This document shows, piece by piece, positions 18,358 to 32,800 of a stretch of 64,000 nucleotides of DNA (positions are counted from its first letter, which is position 1; each line of letters starts with the position of its first letter). The stretch is from the NCBI GenBank assembly GCA_946406115.1, contig OX291551.1, forward strand, positions 1,922,001 to 1,986,000, written 5' to 3'. The notes beneath the pieces were generated by a model. The model ran no database searches, had not been told where the DNA came from, and worked only from the letters and a program-made list of their open reading frames with translations. The DNA comes from Apoda limacodes. Taxonomy: Eukaryota > Arthropoda > Insecta > Lepidoptera > Limacodidae. Both the position numbers and the translations under genes were made by a program.

Positions 18358-18363
18358 AAATAA
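18358..18363 (+). terminator. Poly(A) signal AATAAA of the HECT ligase gene
   Basis: AATAAA about 400 bp after the stop codon at 17959-17961. The interval is consistent with a 3' UTR and has no other feature. Confidence 0.5.
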
Positions 18364-18667
18364 AAGACTTATGTTATTTATGTTGGAACTAAATCAGTAG
18401 GAACACCACTAATTTTGGAGCAATTTTTGTCATTAATATATTTTAATTTACGATTTGTTTCTAAAAACTGTTGATCTCACCCTCAAAGTATTCTTTATAG
18501 ATAGTATCTATATATTTTAACTAAGTTTCTTTATTTTACCCGAATCTCTGTACCTTTTTAGATTATATGTTAAGAAAATGATTAAGGTTAATTGACTTCT
18601 ATTAAAATAGAAATAATCATTTTAAGAGGCTATACTACCTAAATTAAATTTTTTAGACAAGTGTTTA

Positions 18668-19536
18668 TCGGATCCGCTCAGTAGATCTGACTACAATTTG
18701 TCGGAATAGCTCAGTAGATCTGACTACAATTTGTCGGATCCGCTCAGTAGATCCGACTACAATTTGTCGGATCCGCTTAGTAGATCTGACTACAATTTGT
18801 CGGATCCGCTTAGTAGATCTGACTACAATTTGTCGGATTCGCTTAGTAGATCTGACTACAATTTGTCGGATCCGCTCAGTAAATCCGACTACAATTTGTC
18901 GGATCCGCTTAGTAGATCTGACTACAATTTGTCGGATCCGCTTAGTAGATGTGACTACAATTTGTCGGATTCGCTGAATTGATCTGACTAGAATTTGTCG
19001 GATCCGCTTAGTAGATGTGACTACAATTTGTCGGATTCGCTGAATTGATCTGACTAGAATTTGTCGGATCCGCTTAGTAGATGTGACTACAATTTGTCGG
19101 ATTCGCTGAATTGATCTGACTAGAATTTGTCGGATCCGTTTAGTAGATCTGACAACAATTTGTCGGATTTTAGTAGATCCGGCTACAAGTTATCGGATCC
19201 GCTTAGTACATCTGACTAAAATTTGTTGGATCCGCTCAATAGATTCGACTACAATTTATCGGATCCGCTTAGTACATCTGACTACAATTTGTTGGATCCG
19301 CACAATAGATTCGACTACAATTTGTCGGATCCGCTTAGTACATCTGAATACAATTTGTTGGATCCGCTCAATAGATTCGACTACAATTTGTCGGATCCGC
19401 TTAGTACATCTGACTACAATTTGTTGGATCCGCTCAATAGATTCGACTACAATTTATCGGATCCGCTTAGTACATCTGACTACAATTTGTTGGATCCGCT
19501 CAATAGATTCGACTACAATTTGTCGGATCCGCTATG
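18668..19536 (+). repeat. 33-bp minisatellite with 66-bp higher-order units
   Basis: About 26 units of 33 bp with core GGATCCGCT(T/C)AGTAGATCT and the tail GACTACAATTTGTC. The first third is a simple 33-bp array. The middle (about 18960-19140) has three 66-bp dimers with a GCTGAATTGATCTGACTAG variant. The last third (about 19200-19530) has five dimers alternating AGTACATCTGAC and AATAGATTCGAC. Because 33 is a multiple of three, long open frames (DPLSRSDYNLS) appear, but I treat them as repeat artefacts. It lies downstream of the HECT gene. Confidence 0.95.
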
Positions 19537-20783
19537 TTACGACTGAATACTATTAAAAAACCTAAAGTCTCTCTTTTTAGCAAAAAATCTTCAAAATCAT
19601 CAGTGTTGTTTCGATAAAACTGATGTTCTCGTATAATAGTCTATTAAAAACAATACTACCAGATATTCAAATATTAGTACAATATAATTTATTTCCTGTA
19701 TTTCAATGAAAATCTCTGAAAGCTGCACTACTCACGCACGCACAGTTATATATCGCGTCACGTAGTACTGCCTCTTATTACAAAGAATAGTTAAGACTTA
19801 AAAGTTACGACGTGAAACCGTTGTATGTACATTATTTAGATTTTTCGATTTCCAAAGAATATTTAATAAGTTTCTAATCAATATTTCTAGTCAGAATATA
19901 TTGTTTGTTGAAGGAAAATTAAATGAATACAGCAAAGCTAAATTAAGTTTATTTATTTCTTTCAAGCTTTTCGAAGCAGTGGTCCCGGATTTGACGATGC
20001 TCTTACAACTTTAATATTATTCGCCCATTGCGAAAATATTTCTCAGCAATGACAATAAGATTGTTGTAGTACACAAACTATGCTAATCTGAAGTCCGAAG
20101 ACTTGTTTAACTTAAGGTAAGGGTGAACACTGTCCCCAATCACCGACATCACCTACATGATGAGGTTAGCCGCTGTTTGTCCATTTCCCTGTCGTACCAC
20201 CTGAAGACCTAACTAGATAATTTTCCCAAATAATTAACGAGTAAATAATTAAACGCTATTAAATAATTTGTTTTATTAATTACATATGAGTACAAAATTA
20301 AAATTACCTTAAAAATACCTAAAATAAGCATAATATATACCTAAAAAGAACAACAGTTTCCTAAACTAAAATATCCTATCAAATGCCTCTGTATATATTA
20401 AATCCTAAACACTTATTAAATCATTAAAATACTTACCAATTGTTACATAAATAGGCATCAAGTAGGTACTTTGAGCCGTTGACTTAAATTTGAACTATAT
20501 AATATTGTAATAAACTATTTAATAAGTATTTCTTGTATAAACGAAGTTCAAAGTAGCACAAATTAACTGTCGGTAGGTATCACCGTGACGTCATCTGTCT
20601 GCATCAAATACTGAATCGAATCTGGTATAAGAAGCGTGCTCTCGCTTGCTCGCTCGTACCAGCGTGCTACATACAAACGAATTCTTCCTTGTTTTTGACA
20701 TTTACGTGTATGGATCGTGTCAAAGCTACTTCAGGGTTTGTCCCTGAGCCTGGAGCTGTACGAAGTGGCGGTCGGACATTACT
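19537..20783. other. Intergenic DNA between two convergent host genes
   Basis: AT-rich, no gene recognised. It should contain the 3' UTR of the minus-strand coiled-coil gene (stop at 20784). A minus-strand AATAAA is present near 20271-20276. Confidence 0.4.
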
Positions 20784-20877
20784 TCAGCACCCGTGCCGCG
20801 CCGGGGACAGCGCCCACAGCACCGCGTCCCGCAGCGAGCCCGGCGCGCGCGCCCACCCACGAGCCGCTAACATCATC
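20784..20877 (-). CDS. Coiled-coil gene, exon 9 (last, tentative)
   Basis: Acceptor CTCTCCACAG precedes 20877. One base completes the lysine codon begun in exon 8, then 30 codons run to TGA at 20784-20786. A plus-strand frame over the same DNA (LQGLSLSLELYEVAVGHYFS) also reads protein-like and is the main rival. Confidence 0.55.
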
Positions 20878-23800
20878 CTGTGGAGAGTGGACACAACTAA
20901 TAGGTGATAGGACTACGGACCCGCACGCCCCTCACCTCGTCAACAGAGAATCGTTCATTTAACACACTAGCGCTTGCTCCGCGCTAAATTCGATTATCGG
21001 CGTGGAATCCTGCGGGAACTCTATAGCAACCTAAACCGGTCAACGCGTGACTCGCAGGAGGTTTCTGCAGGAACTTTTTTGGGTTAAAAAGTAGGCTATG
21101 TAAGCCTAAAACTTCGTTCTTTCTATCCCTGTACCAAATTTCAATTCATCCAATTGATGTTCCGACGTGAGAAAGTAAAAAATAAACTTATTTTTGCATG
21201 GTTATGATTTCGAGACAGAAAGTATCTAATGCAGTGTAGAGATCTGTACTTACTTGGTGAGGGGTCGCGGCCAACAGGCGAGCTGCTCCCTAGCTGTGCA
21301 CAGCTCGGCGCGCAGCTGTCCCGCGTCGGCCGCCGCTCGCGCCGCCGTCTCGCGCAGCTCGCAGCACAGCGCCGCACCGCGCTCGCGCTCACTAACATCA
21401 CACACCAAATGTGTCATTATAAATACTAGAAACTATTTTTTCTTATAGTAATCCTTGACAACCCCCCACTGGCTCACTGTCACTGAGCTCCTCCACCAAA
21501 TTAACGAAGCCGTGAATAAGATGCTTTGGCTGTATATGAAAGGAACCACCTTATAATACACTGTGTCAAGCTGTGTATCTCACTTGACAGGCATGGCTAA
21601 TGTGGTTGGAGAAAGGGGGCTGTCTTCACATTATGTGTCTTATCCGGCGATTGCACTTTTCGGGATTGAAATTGTGATGATATACACATGCCTAAATCGA
21701 AAAACCTATCCAACGAAACTCCGACACTATGGGGTAGACGAGAAAAAATGTTAATTTTACGTGTAGGGGAGGTACCCTGAAAAAACATTTTTTTTTTATT
21801 ATTTTACCACTTTTCGGCATAATTAATATGTATACCTACCCATGCAATATTTTGGCTTTCTAGTACTTATGGTATCTAAGCTAAGCCTCGGACAGACAGA
21901 CCAAAATATAAGGGTTTCTTGTTAACTACGAAACAATAAAAATGGCACCAAACATACTCACTGTAAGAAAAAAATACTCAATAACTTGACAACTTAACAA
22001 CCATTGTAATACTGAATTTTAATATTTTTCAAGCACCCCATTACGTAGGTTTTGTTGGATAGAGCTTTCAAAATTAATTTAAAATTCTTAACAAAAAAAT
22101 TCTATTGTGTATATTTTGAGAGTTATTTGCGAGATTATTGGCATCAAAAAATTAAAAATAATTATGTCTCCTCCCTCTAACTTTTAAACCACGTGATCTA
22201 AATATCGGAAAAAATCAAGATAATAGGGCTCTATACTACCAATAAAAAATGTTTTGGACAAAATCAGTTCATAAGTTTTTAGATATTCGAAAAGTTGACG
22301 CAAACGAAGTCGCGGGAATAAGAAAGTAATTTATAAGTACGTGAAATTTATTAATTGGTAAACCAAAAGCTTAACCTAAAATACAGTTTTAGTCAAAATT
22401 GTTATGATTTAACACTAAGTAGGTATTTGGTTGGTTCATAGTATAAATACATACACAATACCTAGTATATAATAGTTACTTATTATGTTGGTCACCTGGC
22501 AAGCTACTGGTAACTGTAACTGGACACGAGTTATACCTGCTCGTACAACCCTCCGTACTAGTTAACAACTGTATCAGACCGATAACATAAACAGAGTTGA
22601 AGATAACAAAATTAATGAAGTTTTTCATAACAACATTTCTAGTTAATATTTCCGCACAAATAATATTGTCCACATAAAAGTTAGAAATTGATTACTGTGC
22701 GACACGCCCCGTTAATTTTAAATCTGCGATATCTTTTAATACATATATAATGCTAATGATTACCTAATGCCCAACGTAACCAACAAACAAGCACAAAGAA
22801 TTTCGTACATTGACCTTTTACTTCTTAGCCTGTGTCAGTTTTCAAAATAGTAGTAATTTCTGATGACAGCGGTCGGTCATTGCATCTGTGCGAGAGCGAC
22901 GGCCAATAATAAAGCGCGTGCAACAGAAACAAACAGTGACTCATCGGTCATTGAACGAAATTCTTCCTACTTCGTGTCCGTGCTATAATAATATATCGGT
23001 CAAAATAACTACAACAGTATAACCTACGAAAAAAAATAATATCAATTGCATAAAAATGGTTCCTGCATATGTCTATACCCATAGGATATACTTTTTTGTA
23101 GACATTTTTAAGATACATAATTTTGAAGTTGATTATTTTGATATATCTCGTAAAGTTTATTCAGCGTTAACAAATAAACTCCCGCTTTCCTATTTTATTG
23201 ATAAAAATTAAACTTTTTATGATTTCTGTAAATATAAACATGTATTATATAACCTATAAACCACCCGGAGTAAATTATCTGAATGATAGTAAAGACAGTA
23301 TCAAAATCCGTTGCGTACATAATTTAGAAGATCTATTGATAGGCGTTTCTTTGCGGAAATTCATTATTATGATAAAATATTATTACCTTGCAAATCCGCT
23401 GAAAACAATTCAGTAGCAGATGCTAACTTCACTATAACACTACACCACTAAATTGTTAACAAAACTCGACACATGTTTCGCCTCAATACGAGGCATCTTC
23501 AGGAGACGCAAGTTGTTCCTTCACCAAAACACGTGTCGAGTTTTGTTAGCAATTTAGTGGTGTAGTGTTATAGTAAAGTTGGCATCGTCCACATAAGGAG
23601 GAAGGTGCACTCCTACATATGTGGATGGTGTACTGTTGTACGTGAGTGCTGCTGAATTGTTTTCAGCGGATTTGCAAGGTAATGATATTTTATCATTAGA
23701 AATCTAAGCGTACATAGGGACAGAATTGGGGAAATGACTTCGTTGTATACTATGGGTATCATTCCCGATTCGACTCTCGTGTTGTGCGGTCGTGTTTTCG

Positions 23801-26800
23801 AGCGTCAAGTGCTCTCAGTGTGCTCCGTGTGTGGTGACTCAGTTGGTGCGCATTCCTGGGTGGTGTTTTGCCTCAGCGCTGACGACCTCGAATTGTTGTT
23901 TGGTTTATTGCCCGCAATTCTTGGAAAATCGGCCTGTGTGTTGAAGCGCTGCTCGGCAGTGTGTATTGGCTGGGAAATCGCTCTCGGCCCGCGCTGGGTG
24001 TGTTTGTGCGTTCTTCAACGCGCCCATAACCGAGTGTTTATCGAAGCGATACTGTGTGTTTTTGTGCGTGAGTGTGTGTTCTCGTAGTCGCGGAACTACT
24101 ACGCATAGCGGTGACCCTCGCTTGCCTCTTTGACTGTTACCGGTTCGCCCGGTCTGAGTCCGGCTTTGTGTTAAATCGCTAGCGTAGTATTTCCGCTTCA
24201 GCGGTTCGCCGCTCCGTGCATTTACGCGTTTTAAGTGTCGATTGCGTTTTAGTTAGTAGAAATCCAGTTCCGAGTGCTCAAGGGCTGGTGGGTGAGATCG
24301 TATAGCTCTTTTCAGAGCTGCGGTCTACCTAACGTTCTTCGTTAAATCACGTCTCGTTGCTGGGGGGAAACCTAACGGTGACAACGTAACCCCGGCCGTA
24401 GGAGTAGGAGTTAGGTACACACCAGGCAATCCGTAGCACTGCGGGGCGCCTGGCCACATTTTAGGTATTCCTGCTCCTCGCCAGCAATGGTGGGGAGTCA
24501 CTAGGCACACAAAAATCTACACCTCGGTCACTCCCGCGATGGCCGAGCAACTCATCGGCTTGTCCCCGGACCAGCTAGGGGCAATCGTGCAAAATCTTGT
24601 TCGCGATCGCCCAGAGCTGGCCCACGCCATCTTCACGGCGTTGGGGCCTGCCCTCACTGCGTCCAGCTCAACCGCGCCCTCCCCGTCCGTCTCATCGCGT
24701 TCGACTCCGCGCTCTCGCTCGCGCAATCGTTCGCGCTCTCTCTCCCGCGAACCCCGCGAACCCCGCAATCGCGACCCGCGTCTCGCTCGCCGCGCTCTTC
24801 GGGACTCTGCGCCCGTTCGCCCTCCCACTCCGGTAGCCGATGAGACCCTTTCTCGGTCTCTCGCTACCCCGCCCCCCGCAACCTCCGAAACCGCACCCCG
24901 GTCTCCAGCAGCCGTAATGTCCGCTGAGTCGGCGTTGTCTGAGGACGACGAAGGCTTCAAAGTGGTTGGCCTGGGAACCAAAAAGGGTAAAAAACGGAAG
25001 AAGTCCGCCAAGTCTAAAAAGGCTTCGGCGGCATCCGCTCTGGAGTCTTCTACTCCTCCTCCCTCCGACTCTGAGGCTAAACGCCTCAAAGCGCCTAGCG
25101 CTCCCCCGTCTCCGTCCCCGTCCACCTCGGCGGCCAGCCCTGAGCCAGCCGCCATGGACACAACCCCCCCAGCCGCCACCTCTTCGCAGTCCGACTGTCC
25201 CACTTCGGGACGGAAGGAGAAATCTCCGCCGCCCATTGTCATCAAAGACAAAGGGGCCTGGCCGAACATTGCTAACGCTATGAAGGCCAAGCGGATCAAT
25301 TATACGCACGCCCGCAATGATGCCGACCGCGGCATCAAAGTGCAGGTCCCGACACCGTCAGATTTCCGAAATCTGACGGCTTTCCTCACGGCCCAAAAGT
25401 ATGAATACCATACTTACTCGCTGGCAGAGGAACGCGTTCTCCGCGCAGTCATAAGGGGAGTTCCTAAGGAATTCTCCACAAAGACTGTGCAGGATGACCT
25501 CATCGTCCAAGGCCTCCCCGTACGGGAAGTACATCGCATGTACAATGGCCGTAATAAGTCCGAGTGCTACGACATGGTGCTCGTTGTACTAGACCTGACA
25601 ACAGAAGGCAAAGCCATCTTTAATATTAAAGATGTTTGCAGCCTCAAAGGCATCAGGGTCGAGACTCCGCACAAGCGGTCGAACCCTAGCCAATGCCACA
25701 GATGCCAGCTATATGGCCACGCGCAGCGCAACTGCAGACGCAGACAGCGCTGCGTCAAATGTTTACGCGATCACGCCACTCCGGACTGTGATCGCGATCG
25801 CTCTAACGCATCCGACCCGGTCGCTTGCGTACTCTGTGGGAGTGAAGGCCACCCAGCGAATTACCGCGGGTGCCCCAAAGCTCCCAAACAGAGCTCGCGC
25901 AAACCCAAACAGGGTAAATCGCGTCCCCCCGCCCCCCGCCAACAGGCTCCGCTCGTGCCTGCACCTCTCCCCGCTGTCAACGCCTGGAGCCGTCCTCCAG
26001 CGCTAGTAGCAGCGTCGAAATCTAAGGAGACAGACAAACTTTTGTCTGCTCTCCCCGGGCCCGTCTCTGTCACGGGTATTCCCTACCCCGCCCCGGTCCC
26101 TCATGTCCCGGGACATTCCGCGTCCAGCGCAAATGAGCAGTGCTCCCGCACCTCTAGCGCAAACGCGCCTTGCCCCCCCGCGCCCCTCCCTCGCGCTGCC
26201 CCGCAACGCCGCTCAGACGGCCGAGCAGGAGCATTTCGATATTCTCTCCAAAATTTCTTGGGTTTGCGACCCTGCCTATTTCGAGATCGTGTACGCCGAA
26301 TACGTACAGATCACTCATTCCCATCAAATGCTCAGCTTCATGGCTAAGCATCGCGACTTCTTCGCCGTCCTCCGCAGGATAACTCCAAAACCTTAAAACC
26401 AAAATGGATTGCACAACCGCGCGCGAAAAACCCCGGTCCGTCTCCATAGGCTATTTTAACGCCAACGGTCTCCGCAACCAAAGAGAGGAATTATCGCAAT
26501 TCCTCTCGTCCCAAAAACCGGACGTCTTCCTCATCCAGGAAACGTTCCTAAAGCCCGCTGTCCGTACCCCTTCGATCGCTAACTATCGCACCGTCCGTAA
26601 TGATAGAACTGCCTCCAATCTCGGAGGCACTCTCATCTATTACAGGCGCTCCCTGCATTGCTCCCCTATCGATCCTCCACCGCTTACGAATTTAGAAGCA
26701 TCCGTCTGCCGCTTAGCGATGACCGGCCATCAGCCGATCATCATTGCATCGGTTTATCTCTCTCCCCTAAAAGACTTGCTCGAGAGCGACCTTCAGTCGC

Positions 26801-29800
26801 TCTTAAGTTTAGGCGACGCCGTCATTCTTGCCGGCGACCTAAATTGCAAGCATCGCCGCTGGAACTCTTCTGTAACTTCACAAAGAGGCAGACTCCTCGA
26901 CGATTTAGTTGACAGACTAAACTTTGACATCATCGCTCCCATGACGCCCACTTACTTTCCCCACAATACTCGGAATAACCCCGACGTACTCGACATAGCA
27001 CTTCTAAAGAATGTAAGGCTAAGCTTTCGCTCTATAGAGGTGCTTGACGAACTTGACTCGGACCACCGCCCTGTTGTCCTCCGATTAGGTTTCCCTTCGG
27101 ACTCTCCTCCCGACACTAGAACCGTGACGGACTGGGATAAATTTGGGCGATTGCTCGAAAATCCCAGCTCGCCACATCTAGACCGCGTTCCCAACGTAAT
27201 CTCTTCCGCGACCGATCTTAACGTAGCTATCGACTCACTCACTAGCCACCTGACCGCCACCGTTGGCGAGTGCTCACGACAGGTGCCGGTTGGTGATTAT
27301 CACCACCTAATCCTGCCTCAGCACATCAGGTCGCTAATGACTGAGCGTAACGCGGCCCGCCGCGCTCGCGATCGCGCTCCCACTATCGATAATAAAGCTC
27401 GCTTCAACGACTTACACCGCCGTGTAAGAACCGCTGTAGCTGAGCTTCGCGCCCAACGTTTCGGTGATCTTATGGAGAACATTTCTCCTTCTCACCAAGC
27501 TTATTGGCACTTAGCCAGAGCTCTAAAGTCCGAAACCGCAAACTCTCTCCCTCCGTTATCTCGTCCCAACAACGTTCCCGCGTTCAATGACGACGAAAAA
27601 GCGGATTGCCTAGCGTCTAGCCTCCAAGCTTAAGCACACAGCCCTTTGATCCCGACCACGTGCGCGAGGTAGACGGCGAAGTGGAGCGCAGAACTTCTCT
27701 GCCTCCTCAAGACCCCCTGCCCCCTGTCACTGTCGACACAGGTCATCAAAGACCTACGCCCCCGTAAGTCCCCCGGTGCGGACGGTATCTCTAACGATAT
27801 CCTAAAGCGCCTCACTCTGCCCCTTGTCTGCCTCCTAGTAGCGATCTTTAACGCTGCTATGGAACATTGCATCTTTCCATCTCAATGGAAAGATGCAATT
27901 GTTATAGGCATCCATAAGCCAGGTAAAGCTCGTACCGAGCCGTCCTCCTATCGCCCCATAAGTTTACTAAAGGCCCTTGGTAAACTCTATGAACGCCTCC
28001 TTCTCGCCCGCCTACGGAACGCTATAGTCTCCAGAGGCATTTTAATAGACGAGCAGTTCGGCTTCCGTGCCAAACACTCATGCGTCCATCAAGTCCTCCG
28101 CATAACGGAACATATTCTCACTGGCTTTCAGCCAGCGTTAGGTAAGACCCGTCACACGGGCGCTGTCTTCTTCGATGTAGCGAAAGCTTTCGACAAAGTC
28201 TGGCACAACGGTTTAATTTTTAAACTGTACAACTTTCAGTTGCCAGATCGTCTCGTGCTCATCATACGAGACTATTTGTCGAATCGTAGCTTTCACTACA
28301 AAGTCGAAGGCACTCTCTCTTCCCCCCGTCCCATAGAAGCAGGAGTCCCGCAAGGGTCCGTGCTCGCCCCCATCTTGTACCTTCTGTACACTAACGACAT
28401 CCCTAAAACGATAGGTACCAACCTAGCCCTCTTTGCGGACGATACCGCTATCTATACCACAGATAGGCAAGTGAGTCGAATCACTGAGAGACTCCAACCC
28501 GCTATCACCGCCCTAGGCGAGTGGTTTCGGAAATGGAGAATCGAGGTGAATCCCGACAAAACCTCTGCCGTTCTTTTTACCCTAGGCCGCCCTCTGCGGC
28601 CTTCTCCCCTTTCTCTTTTCGGTCGTGCCATTCCCTGGCAAAATAAGACCAAATATCTCGGTGTGACCATGGATAGTCGTTTGAACTTCCAAGCTCACAC
28701 CAAAATAGTCAGAGACCGAGCCGCTTTTGTCCTCGGCCGTCTCTATCCCATGATAGGCAAGTATAGTAAGATATCGCTTAGAAATAAGCTAAATCTTTAC
28801 ACAACTTGTATCCGCCCCATACTAGCTTATGCTAGCGTAGTCTTTGCGCTGTCCAAGCGCAATCTCCACAAACTCCAGACCCTCCAAAACCGCTTTCTCA
28901 GAGCGGCCACTGGAGCCTCTTGGTACGTTCGCAATGCGGACCTACACAGAGACTTCGAACTTCCCACGATTCCCCAATATTTTAAAGACTTGGCAGTCCG
29001 CTTTTTCGAGCGTACGCAAAATCATCCGAATCGTTTAATTGTGCAATCCACAACGTATCGTCCCCCCGATCGACCCGGTCACGGTCGTAAAACTATTGTT
29101 AGGCGGCCTCGGCACGTACTAACGTCCCCAGATGACGATCTCGCTGTCCGGATAGCGAGATTAGTCTCTACGACCTCCCCGAATAGGGCCTCCCTCCAAA
29201 CACGACGCCGACGTCCCCGGGTTCGTCGGCGCCCACAAGGATACACTAGGTATCAAAGAGTGCCGGGGCGCTTCTCGCCCCCACTCAATCGCAACCGCAC
29301 CCGCGTAACGGGGAACTCCCCTCCTGGCGGTGACTCACCTTCGGGTTCGAGACTCACGCCGGTCGAAGGGACGCCCCCGAGAGCGACAACCCAAGCCGAG
29401 GCTTCCCCCGCGGGAAGCCCTTGAGCGTTGGGCGCTATATGGGCTGAGGCTCCTTCAGAGTCTCGCCCCAAAAGTCCGGTGAAGCAGTAATGGCTGCAAC
29501 AGCCAACTGCATAGTCAGCTCAGAAAAAAAAAATAAAAAAAAAAAAAAAAATATGGGTATATAGTGTTGTAGGAATAATCAAGAAGGACAGCACGCTTTG
29601 GAAGCTTTACGTTTCTTTTGAAATAAAGAATCTTGTTATATTGCGTAAGTATAGGTACCTATCTACACCAATTTTTACACCAATTGTTTTTTTGTAATTT
29701 TCCAAGAATTTTGCACGCGCGTCCCTTTGTTTTTAGGCCGGAGTGAAGACTGTGATCCAAACCACCCTCGGTTATGAGGGTAGGCCGTGCCCCAACAGTG

Positions 29801-32800
29801 GGGACGTATGAAGGCAAGTCCCTTTGTAACCTCGGGCCCTAGGCACGTGCCTAGTTTGCCCTAGGGATAATACGCCTCTGAGGACAACGAGAAACTATCG
29901 AGAAGCTTACGACAAATATAGCCACAAGCATAAGCACGAGGGTTTTCTTTTTTCCAGATTGTGTCTGTATACTACTAGCGACTAACTTGTAGACCTTATA
30001 GTGTTGGGCAAAATACCGACTGTGCTGTAATTATAAAAACTGTAACTTACAAGCTTAAAAGTATGATATTGCACGTAGATTTGGAATATGGCACAAATCA
30101 AGTAGGTACCTACTGCGTACAGATTCTTATATTAGAAAACAACCGGCTTCAAATAGATGCACTAAAAAGGTAAAAATAATTACTAATTTCCAAAAATCTG
30201 ATCTGAATTACAGTTTGAAATTGGTGTGATGCAAGCAAAGTGTGTTATAAACTGTGACATATGAACATAGACACCAATTTTTAAACTGTAATTCAGATCA
30301 GATTTTTGGAAATTAGTTATTATTTTTACCTTTTTAGTGCATCTTTTTGAAGCCGGTTGTTTTTTTTTTGCTAAACAGTTTTTATTTTTTTTCTTGTCAG
30401 TGACGAATTGCTAATTATTTTTTATTCTCTAAAAGTTTTAGTTCTAAATTCACTATAATAATGTGGGCCCACAAGTCGGTTAAAAACTTTGCAAACAATT
30501 TGACAAAATGGCACTGGGTTCGTCTTCCGAAGTTTATAGAAAAGGGTTGCTAGCTTTTTGTCCGGCAGACGCATACGAGCATAGTTAACGGCAGTTTCTC
30601 TGATAGTATGGACATTAATGCTGTTGTCCCGCAAGAATCTGTGCTGTCTCTAACGCTGTTTCTACTGCATATCAATGACATTTTGGACATCAACAACATA
30701 CATTGCTATGCAGATGACAGTACTGGAGACGCTTATTACACGGGTCGTGCAAACATCCCTCGTTCCATTGTGGAGGAAAACCGCGGAGAACTTGTGTCTC
30801 ATATAGAGACCACTCTGTCCTAGGGCTCTGACTGGGGACGGGAAAACTTGGTCCGATTCAAACCTACAAAGTCACGAGTCTGTTCACCTCTAAGAAAACC
30901 CTATTCACTGTGTTTCTACAATTCCAGAACACTCCCCTCCCCATCTCCAAGAGCATTGGGATACTTGGTGTTGACGTCTCCAGCGATGTTCAGTTCCGAG
31001 ATCACTTACAAGACAAGGTGAAGCTGGCGTCCAAAAAACTTGGTGTAGGTACTCAACAGAGCGTAGCAGTAGGTTCTTCACGTCAGGGCAAAGGAAGCTT
31101 CCTTACAAGTCGATTACAACAACTAACGAAATGACAATAGTTTTATTTTTTTAATAATGACTAGTCGATCCCCGCGGTGTCACCCGCGAAAAAACTTAGT
31201 CCCGTGAAAACTTTAGATCGGGATAAAAGTATTATCTTTATCTTTCCCTGTTCCTAAACCTATCTCGGTGCCAGAAATGAAGCATGTTGTATGCAGTGTG
31301 CCGATGTAAGAATCTTAAAAAACTTTATTCCCGTGGGAACGCTCGACCGGGATAAAAAGTATGTTATATCCTTTGAAATCCCTCCCGCTATCACTGCGCC
31401 ATTAATCAGTTTACCTTATTTTATTGCTTCGTTGCAACTTAATGGTGTCTTCTTACTTACTTGTAAGACTTGATTTTAATTTTGATATTTCTCAGAAATA
31501 ATGTAGCTTTCTACTGGTGAAAGAATTTTACTTCCTACCAACAAACTTAGAAACTTTATAATATTAGTATAGATTGGGCAGTGTTGACAAGACAACTCTA
31601 AAGATTGATATTGAACTGGTCTGGAAACTATTATTTTTAGTTTACGTAAGAGTCAGCTTATTTTGCATTATCATTAATAAGATCGCAAAATGTATTTATG
31701 TAAAAATTTATTTTAAAGCAATGAGTATTAGAAATACTAATTACAAAATACCTCAACCTAACGTATTTAAAATACCAATTACAAATTATATTTTTAGGTA
31801 TTAATAAGAATACAAATTCAAAATACGTATTTCAATGACAAGTAGTCTACCCGTGACCAAGGCTGGTGTAACCCAGCCGAAACGTCGGGAAAAAGGTATT
31901 TTGCCAAATGACGCGTTTAATCCCGTTTTATTATTTTTAAATTGGTAATGGAACGCGTAAATTTAAAAACTTATTTTAAGTTAGAATGTCATTGCTTATG
32001 GGTAGTAAAATCTTTTTTTTAAGTTACTAACATCTGTTCGACACGAAGTCGCTCGGTGTTCTCCACCAACTCCCGCTGCCGAGTATCGGCCTCGGTCCGC
32101 AGGTTGCGCGCTTCCTCTTGCGCGACGGACAGCGCGGCGGCCTGTTCCGACAACTCTACTTCCAGCATCGACAACTGCACGAATTAATGTACGGATTTAA
32201 AGGTTTCAAACTATTACTACAATACTACAATACGTAGTACGCATTACTATAACAAAATCAATTTATCTACAGTTCCCACCTTAAAGAGAGCATTACAGAA
32301 ACAAAACAGCATTACCAAAGTGAGAATAGAGATAGAGATAGACGAGGTAAAAGGACCTTTGTCGTTCGAGTGAGGCTTGCAAATATCAAACAAATGTCGG
32401 TTGTCCGGTACACGAGTACACGAGTACACGAGTACACGAGTACACGAGTACACGAGTACACGAGTACACGAGTACACGAGTACACGAGTACACGACTACA
32501 CGAGTACACGAGTACACGAGTACACGAGTACACGAGTACACGAAACACGACAAAATAAAAATATTTAATATCACCTTTTGCCTGCGGCTTCGCACGCCTT
32601 AAATTCGGTTATCAGCGTGAGAGTAATACCTACTATTCGACGGGTCGCATAATTCAATAACTATGCCATCATTATTTTGATGGAAAAATTATTATAATAA
32701 AGCTTAAGGTACAACTGTACCAAATTTCAAGTGAATAGCTTTGTAGTTGGTGATGAAAACGGCTGTAACATACAGCCAGGTAGACACTTTTTACACTTTC

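Larger units (their letters stand above)
23760..29551 (+). mobile_element. Full-length Jockey-clade non-LTR retrotransposon
   Basis: A 5.8-kb element with a 9-bp target-site duplication TATGGGTAT at 23751-23759 and 29552-29560, a roughly 780-bp 5' UTR, ORF1 with zinc knuckles, ORF2 with endonuclease and reverse transcriptase, a short 3' UTR and a poly(A) tail (about 29524-29551). It lies in the 10.6-kb intron between exons 8 and 7 of the minus-strand coiled-coil gene, in the opposite orientation. It is complete end to end but has frameshifts in both ORFs, so it is not active as it stands. The 5' UTR (23760-24538) has no gene. Confidence 0.92.

Noticed and set aside
18731..19546. Repeated DPLSRSDYNLS-type open frames
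   Set aside because: The 33-bp repeat period is divisible by three, so open frames arise automatically; interrupted by stops between repeat zones.
20717..20962. Plus-strand exon candidate reading LQGLSLSLELYEVAVGHYFS
   Set aside because: The minus-strand reading has a good acceptor and continues the phase of exon 8 to a stop, so I preferred it; the plus-strand option cannot be fully excluded.
24517..25309. Long minus-strand frames opposite Jockey ORF1
   Set aside because: Shadow frames of a GC-rich ORF1 with clear domains on the plus strand.
32409..32545. CRISPR-like or telomeric array
   Set aside because: A short 8-bp tandem repeat without spacers, and not the insect telomere motif.
32247..32595. 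YTSTRVHE and CTRVLVYS repeat proteins
   Set aside because: Translations of an 8-bp tandem repeat on both strands.
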